In this document: positions 57,401 through 64,000 of the stretch, piece by piece | How positions within the stretch are numbered: position 1 is the stretch's first letter | How the letters are laid out: every line of letters begins with the position of its first letter | DNA from: Diprion similis | Taxonomy: Eukaryota; Arthropoda; Insecta; Hymenoptera; Diprionidae | Reading direction: 5' to 3' | Length of the DNA stretch: 64,000 bases | NCBI RefSeq assembly: GCF_021155765.1 | Contig: NC_060105.1 | Coordinates: 5,261,001-5,325,000, forward strand | Position numbers and translations under genes: made by a program | Notes under the pieces: model-generated | Seen by the model: only the letters and a program-made list of their open reading frames with translations | What the model was told of the DNA's origin: nothing | The model's database searches: none

Positions 57401-59475
57401 CGCGTGATTGTATTTACTGTTTATTGTAATTTTTTATGTATATGGCTGGCCAGCAAAATTAGAATTCACTAGTTACAGTCAGTTACATCTTTGAAGATTA
57501 TACAGACGTTAAATTTTCGCGCCTCCATATTTGGTACAGGCTTACAGCACAGACGGGCTACATGAAGAGTGAAGTGCGCGGTGTATGCAGCCCAATGGCA
57601 ATCGATCATTATCTACACATCGACGTCGATTTGTCGATGTTCCGGTTCGGGATGAAACTTAAATTCGTTTCAACTTTATACAAATTTTGATAACGACGGA
57701 ATTTGCTAGATGTTGAACGAAATAATAAACAACAAACAAGATTTAACTGTCCTCTCAGTTTTCATCCGAAACTGAAATTGGAAGGCAATGAAAATGGCGA
57801 TGAAATTTTTGAATAAAATGTGGTCGAATATTTGAAACGTCTGAAGGTAGGCGATCATTCGCGGTGAAACAAATGAACGATTTGAAAATGTGCGATAGCG
57901 TCGGTGACTTCAGGGTCGTCATTTAGAGTCGCGTATCTCTCGCGCGTATGAGTCTGGATTCTATATCGTATGTTACATAGGTGTACATATCTGATCGTAA
58001 GTGAAAATTAAGTCGGTATTGCGCCGCTCCGCGTAATTGAATAACGAACACGTAAGTATCGGGCATAGTTCGCTGCGACATGAAAGGCGCGCGATAGTTT
58101 TCTTATGGAAAAAAAAAGTGGAACGAGGAAAGAGGTTGTCGATAACTGCAGACACGTTCAGGTTGACAATCGGAACGAAGTTTTATGGGAAGCCAAACGA
58201 ACAGACAGAGTCGGGATTCCGTTCTCGGTGTATCGAGGCTGTTCGTGGACGGCTTCCTTCGCGCGAGCCGCGGCACAAGCTAAACCCTGTGACTCGGACT
58301 CTACTGAACTCGACATGCCGATGGCGGCAGCAGTCAGTGAGCACTTGTTGCTGGGGCACTCGGCAGCACATCGGGAATCTACGAGCGTAAGACGAGATTT
58401 TTTACCACTCGTGTATCTCGTTCAAAAACAATAACGAACCTTGTAAGAAATACTTTGGAATTCGCGCCTAGTGCTAGAGACTGCATTGTAGTTCGTTATG
58501 CTGGATTTTCGCTAGCGAGCGCAATAATTTTCGTTCGAAGCTCACCGGACATCGAACGTTTTCAAAAAATTTTACGGTGTGAAGCTAGCCACTGGTGACG
58601 TAAGAAAATCGATAAAATCTTCTCGGCGTCTTTTTTTTTTACATATATACCGATCCATCTATATCTTCAGTGAAGTATTGTGTTCGATCGCGAGTGATGA
58701 CATTATATGTTATTGTATCAGTAGATGAATGAACCGTCCGAAGATTGCTGATACAACACACTTACATACGATTCGCTTGTTTTCTGCGGGCAAGTAAACA
58801 AGCGAACTCCGTTCCTTTTCCGACACGGCGGAACAAGACTCGCGTTTATAAGCTAATTGCACGCTCTAAACAATGTTTATCAATTTGAGAAAACGCTCTA
58901 CGTGATGTCGAGTTTAAATATCCACTATTCAAATGTCGTAACTCTTGCAAGCGTAAGCACGTGTCATGATATTTGCTTGACCGAAATATCCTAACGGTGT
59001 TCTAGGACGCGTTAAAAGAACACTCGATAGAGTATTTTTCTTTTCGTTTATTAGTGTTCTTCGAATTCAAGTGCGCGCGTGTGTTTGTGGGTGTGTAGTG
59101 TTCAAAGTATAATTCCGAGTACGTAGTTTTTAATTTTAAAATTGATGTGAAAGTGTGTGCAGTGATAAAAAGTATACAATTGTATGATATAATTAATTAT
59201 ATCAAGCGCAGAGATTAGAACGTCAATTGTTTTATTCCGTGCTCCCTCGTTCTTATCTAGTTTTTCTTTTTCTCTCGTCGTATTTGGATTGAAAAAGAAA
59301 ACTTTATTTGATTTTCACTTGAACCTGAATTATACACACGTGGACCGCGAAGTGCTGTGCTGTCATGCGGCTCGAATAAACACACAACAACGCAAACATG
59401 ACCAAGGCTAACTTCTGAGCGAGGGATAAAGGAGACAAGTGAAGTGAATAATACCTGACCGAAGGAAATACCCGG
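57401..59475 (+). promoter_or_regulatory. CpG-richer probable promoter and 5'UTR region
   Basis: GC and CpG content rise from about 57540. Consensus plus-strand donors occur at 58051 (AACAC|gtaagt) and 59473 (CCCG|gtaagt). Two overlapping plus-strand frames (58037-58390 and 58105-58434) are open, but neither shows a domain; open frames in CpG-rich 5'UTR DNA are common. The stretch fits alternative non-coding first exons of a plus-strand gene lying beyond the window. Confidence 0.4.
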
Positions 59476-62400
59476 TAAGTCGTTCTACGCTGTCTCAAAA
59501 ACCAAACTTTACTCTTTACATCCACCGAGATTTCATTTGTGTTTCGTCTTCCATTCAGGCTAATTGAACTTTCGCTACGAAATAACCTGTAATTCAATAT
59601 TACCCCGAACAGGATGTACAAGCCAGCTGTTTCTTATTTCTCGTTTTTAGATAATTATTTGTCTTTATTGTAGTGGAACACGATTCACGTATATTATAAT
59701 ATCTGCGTATATAGTTTTTATTCTCAAAATCGCGTACCGAAGACTGATGTCGTTGGAACTGGTTGAAAAGACTGAGATATTTTTTGATTTACTTTTTTCT
59801 TTTCTTTTTTTTTCTTTCTTTTTTTAACCAACTGTAAACTGTACAACTATCTATACGATAGAATCGCATATGGATTATAATATGCCTACGATATAACTTT
59901 ACACTGGTTCACAGAGAGTGAATATCTTGTTAGCACCTTCGTGTATAGGAAACTTGACGCCAATCTAGGCTTCTTGATTTCCAATTCAACGCAGCTCTAT
60001 GCCTGAGTACACACACACATACACATCAAATCTGTACACCGTTTTAGGGAAATGATTTATTTCCTGCAGAAATGCATTGACTTTTAATTACCGTGTGTAG
60101 CCAAGTCGGAACGACGTTTTATTGCGATCTTGAACCTTGATCTTAAACACCGAAAGACGAGGAGCTTCCTGTTTAAAACCAGATTAAAAGACTCGATACG
60201 ATGGGCGCACACGTGTGATTGTAAATTATTGTAATTTCGGCGAGCGGTTCGCGACTTGTAAAAATTTCTATGTTCCTTCGTCACGAATTGTAATACTTAT
60301 ATATCTTGTTACACGATAGGTATACCTACGTATTTATATCTATAGGTGTATGAAAGCGTGTGGAGATACTTTATTGCCGGGTATGAAAACTGAGATTTGA
60401 GGACAAACGCTATCCTATGCGGGGAACCGAACAACACACCGTTCACTTTCTGATCGTAGGGACTTAATTCCCTCTCTTATTATACGTTCACCTCGCACAA
60501 CATTGCTTTCCTCCGATCGAGCTCGCTGCCGCAGCCTCGGGTTAGGAGCGAGATGATGATGATCGTGCTTTCTTCTCTCCGACTTGAAGAACATATTGCC
60601 GTAGGAATACTGTAATAATAATCTATGCGATTAGTCTTGGAATCCGTAAATACGCACCTAGAGGGAATTTATCATATATACCGGAAGAGCAGAGCTTGTT
60701 AACCCGGTGAGACAAGCTAAATCGCGATAAACGCGAAAGAATTTCTAAAGTGTCGGTTAGTTGTGCACGCGGTAGAGATTTATGCACCGATTACGGATTA
60801 TTGAATTGAATAATCCCCATTTCTCTCGAATCCCGACAATCGTAATGAAGCGCGGAATATGCTTTCCTCTGTAAAATAATGATTAACTTGCACAGAAATT
60901 GAGACACAGGTTTTGGGCCAATTTACTCTAATTCTTTTTTTCAAACCCATGATCATGGATCAGTTGTATAATATTTTTTTCATTTTTCTCTTTTTATGTA
61001 TCTATACATAATTGAAATTTGTTTTCTTATATCGATTCAATCCTTGCAGTCGTTCGTCAAGTTGAGGGATATTCAACGAGTTTTATTTTTCGAAAATCGT
61101 CAGTTTAATTCCGGTGTTGATTATTACAATATATAGTTAAATAGATTTAAATTTTATACTTTAATTTCCCTCCTTTTACCCGAAGGAGATTTATATCGAA
61201 GCAAGGGTAGCTATTTCTTTACTCCAATAATAAAAGCTTCTTTCTATCGATTGTCGACAATAATTGTTCACCTATGTAACTTGTCTAGAATTTTGCACAG
61301 TGCTTATCATTTCCTGTACATAATCGACGCTGCTAATTGCCGTTGATTGATTGAAAATGGCTGCAGTATCGATATGGTTACTCGGTTACGGGCCTGTAAA
61401 TAATCGTCCTGCATACCTATGGAGGTAAGAGTCAAGAGCGTGACGAGTGCGTAGGAGGTGGTGGAGGAGGAGGAGAAGTGGTCGAATATTTCTAATAATC
61501 GTTCATCCAAGTATGGATAACGTAAAATACGTTGATGCTGCAGGGTTTTGGCTTCTATGCATATAATGTACAATCTAATCAGGATACCGACAGACCGGAA
61601 ACACCGGGAATAGTCAGGGAAAAGTTAAGGAATTATGGTGATCCATATGGAAAAACGTATTCCTTTTATAAATTGTTTTCAAACTTCAACTTCAACTTCG
61701 TAAATTTATCTAAACTTGTTTTCGGAAATGATATTGTTCAATTTTTACCCGTTGCCCCCGTCCACCGTCAATTTTTGGATTTTTTGCTCATAAAAGCTTA
61801 CCAGCATTGCTCAAGTGAGGAAATTCAGAATTTTTTTACGGGAAAAGTCGGGGAGTTTTATTTTAGCGAAATTGCCGCCACCCTGTATACTGATACGTAT
61901 CACGTATGTATTGATCGACCATGTTCTGTCGGTAATAAGAGTTTCCGAATTGAATAATTTTGCAGGAGTGCAGAGAGTGTCATAGTATGCATAATGGTAG
62001 ACGCCTCGATGTCACAGGGGCTTCGCATTTTTGACGAATTAGGTGTGTCGCCTATGATCACTTACCTGAGGTATTATTATACATACGAGACTTCGCTAAT
62101 TAGACGATTCTTGTATCCTCCGGTATAATACGTTACATAATACATACTTGCCGGTGTAATGAATTATAAATGATAAGATTTTAGACGACGGCTATTAATC
62201 TCTATAAAAACTCCGTTGACAAGCCCTTTCAATTCAATAATTAATCAAACGTATGCATGTAACGTGAATTTATACACGTTATACGATCAATTCGCTGCGA
62301 TGTCTCGCAAGTTTGATGTCCGCGCGTTGAATATGCGCAACGCTTGTCTGCAGTGAAAGTAGGTGTAACCTCGTTGACCAGAAATTAGGTACGCATAGAC

Positions 62401-63500
62401 ACTTGGGTAGAATGGCAAAATTATACGCCGGGAAAATGAACGAACCATAGTCTTTTTAAATAAGGTAGGCCTCGCTCAAGGAAATAAATTAATCGAAGCA
62501 ACGAATTTTTTTAATTGTAACATTTTGTTCGACGTAACGAAAATGGCTGGTCGTCAAAATCAAACATTCCTATAAAGGTGTGAAGAAACGTTTCAAACTA
62601 CTTTATTTAAAGATATCATTTTGATATTCTAAGTTGTGGTCACTTTTATATATCCCTGATTTTGAAATTGAATTACTTTTATCGAATTCTCTTTCAATTC
62701 TTACCGCATGTATACATACTTGCGAATATATTCTCTCGCCGGGTTTTTTATATAATGTAATATGTAATTGTTATACTCTTGAAGTGCATACGCGTTGCAC
62801 GTTTAACAAAAATAGATTAGACATGTTTCTTTAATAGTCGCAGAGAGTGACTCCAGACGACTGAGATAAATTTTTATCGACTATCTTTTCTGGTCTATTT
62901 TGATCCACTGTGTTATACTTGCACGAACAATCCATTATTTTATTATATCCTTGAATAGTATAAAAATTTTTATGATCACGACAGATTTAGAAAGTTACTG
63001 TATTTAGGTAGTATGTACAATTCAATATAGAAAACTCACACTTAATTTTGATACAGTAAAAATACAAGAAAAAACTTGACGATCGGTTGAAAAATTTAGC
63101 TACCTACAGTCGTCAAATGATAAAAACCGCGAGTATCACTTTTTGCTATTACAATATAAATGACTCGGAGAAATTTGTGCAAATTTTTGTACATTTTTTT
63201 TCTCTTCATATCTATCGTTAGAACCTATAGAAGAGTAAATTTTTTCTACGCTCGCATGAATATATTCTAACATATTCAAATATATATATCGTCGATTACA
63301 CCCTCGAAATCTGATTTTTTCTGTTATCTACATACGTGCATAAACAAATTCAAGAGATTAGAACTTGAAACGAATTTCAAAGCTTTTGTATGTATTACAT
63401 AATCTTCGAATATTTCCATTTTCCTTTTCGATCTATCCATAATTTTGTTAACGGTATGAAAAAGACGCGATTCTATCCGCGGTTTATGTTCGTTATCCAC
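59476..63500. other. AT-rich non-coding region, probably a long first intron or intergenic DNA
   Basis: No supported gene. A 141-codon plus-strand frame at 61532-61957 is long for AT-rich DNA, but its translation shows no recognisable family, no splice-consistent partner and no low-complexity signature, so it was not called. A polypurine GGT/GGA tract lies near 61440-61475. Confidence 0.4.
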
Positions 63501-63539
63501 AGACGTAGGAACACCTATCCTCTACATATATACAATACA

Positions 63540-64000
63540 TATTGCATGGTATATTCATGCACTCGAGGCTCGTCGCTGTCGCATCGCGGACTGACTGCAA
63601 GGGGGATACCCCATAACGTATTATTATAATTATTATTATTACCATTATCATTATCGTGACGAGGACGATGACGATGACGATATGTGTGTTTTTTCCCTCC
63701 TTTTTCCCTTATCACAACAATCAAGTCGGGACACCGGGGTTGGGGTTCGGTGTTCGGGGTTGGCAGCGCGACGTAACGTTAGGGTGGGTGAGGCCTGCCG
63801 GCCGCACCTGCGCAAGAACTTCACCCCCGCCAGTGAAATTTTGTCGGCACCCTATCCTGCAGAGCCGTCGCGACCCGACAGCCGCCCTGCCGCCTGCGGC
63901 TCTCCGACTCTGAAACTCTTGGTTCTTCGTCGTTGAGTCAGTAGGTCTGACGTCTACCGGCCAACTGGCGGTCGGCGGCTCCTCTCTTCCGTTATACCCG
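63540..64000. promoter_or_regulatory. GC-rich promoter-like segment at the window edge
   Basis: The last 450 bp contain ATT/GAC simple repeats (63622-63680), then a sharp rise in GC and CpG (about 63750-64000). An initiator-like TCAGTAGG lies at 63938 with TGACGTC ten bases on. This looks like the start of another transcription unit cut by the window end; no coding sequence is supported. Confidence 0.35.

Noticed and set aside
58037-58434. Two overlapping plus-strand frames in CpG-rich DNA
   Set aside because: Both frames are open together and neither has domain-like sequence; a 5'UTR explanation is simpler.
59304-59621. 105-codon minus-strand frame with a hydrophobic patch
   Set aside because: No signal-peptide or membrane-protein architecture, and it overlaps the probable 5'UTR of a plus-strand transcript.
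61532-61957. 141-codon plus-strand frame
   Set aside because: Long for this composition, but no recognisable family, no supporting splice sites and no promoter; kept only as a remark.

Overview
The window is AT-rich eukaryotic DNA with short GT-AG introns and compact intergenic gaps. The gene set is animal (POLQ, FER/FPS kinase, TBCD, CPSF73, eIF2B-alpha, a THAP protein). Intron size and composition fit a holometabolous insect; a hymenopteran of the sawfly type is my best guess, an inference from gene style and not a proof. Exon chains below were built by hand from splice sites and reading-frame continuity. Every chain closes to a whole number of codons.

Layout: 1-3386 holds a promoter-like CpG-richer stretch, an ATT microsatellite and a possible tiny first coding exon. 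3387-5447 (+) is an intronless CPSF73 (CPSF3) gene. 6005-15798 (-) is DNA polymerase theta (POLQ/mus308), 21 coding exons, 2420 aa. 16680-18165 (+) is a THAP-domain protein followed directly by what looks like a decayed transposase tail. 19395-24924 (+) is tubulin-folding cofactor D (TBCD), 18 exons, 1154 aa. 25223-27193 (-) is an SLC25A39/40-type mitochondrial carrier, 7 exons, 360 aa. 27925-30263 (+) is eIF2B alpha, 8 exons, 301 aa. 32612-38969 (-) is a FER/FPS non-receptor tyrosine kinase, 15 exons, 855 aa. 40244-55230 (+) is a very large low-complexity nuclear-type protein that I could not name (19 exons, about 3671 aa). From 55231 to the end no gene could be supported, but 57.5-59.5 kb and 63.5-64 kb look like promoter or 5'UTR territory of a further gene.

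The genes are housekeeping and not an operon. The architecture is a series of convergent pairs (CPSF3/POLQ, TBCD/SLC25A, EIF2B1/FER) and divergent pairs (POLQ/THAP, SLC25A/EIF2B1, FER/large protein), so several promoters are probably shared intergenic regions of 0.7-1.3 kb.

The most interesting element is the large protein. It combines a roughly 228-residue charged Lys/Glu/Arg helix, an RS domain, a poly-Ser/acidic block, a KSVQF motif, and a series of basic-Ser-(Lys/Arg)-Trp-acidic motifs that resemble the UHM-ligand motifs of SF1 and SF3B1. This suggests a multivalent splicing scaffold. Other notable points are two GC-AG introns, an in-frame stop inside an otherwise protein-like stretch of that large gene, the THAP gene with its broken transposase tail, and a 32-bp coding palindrome.
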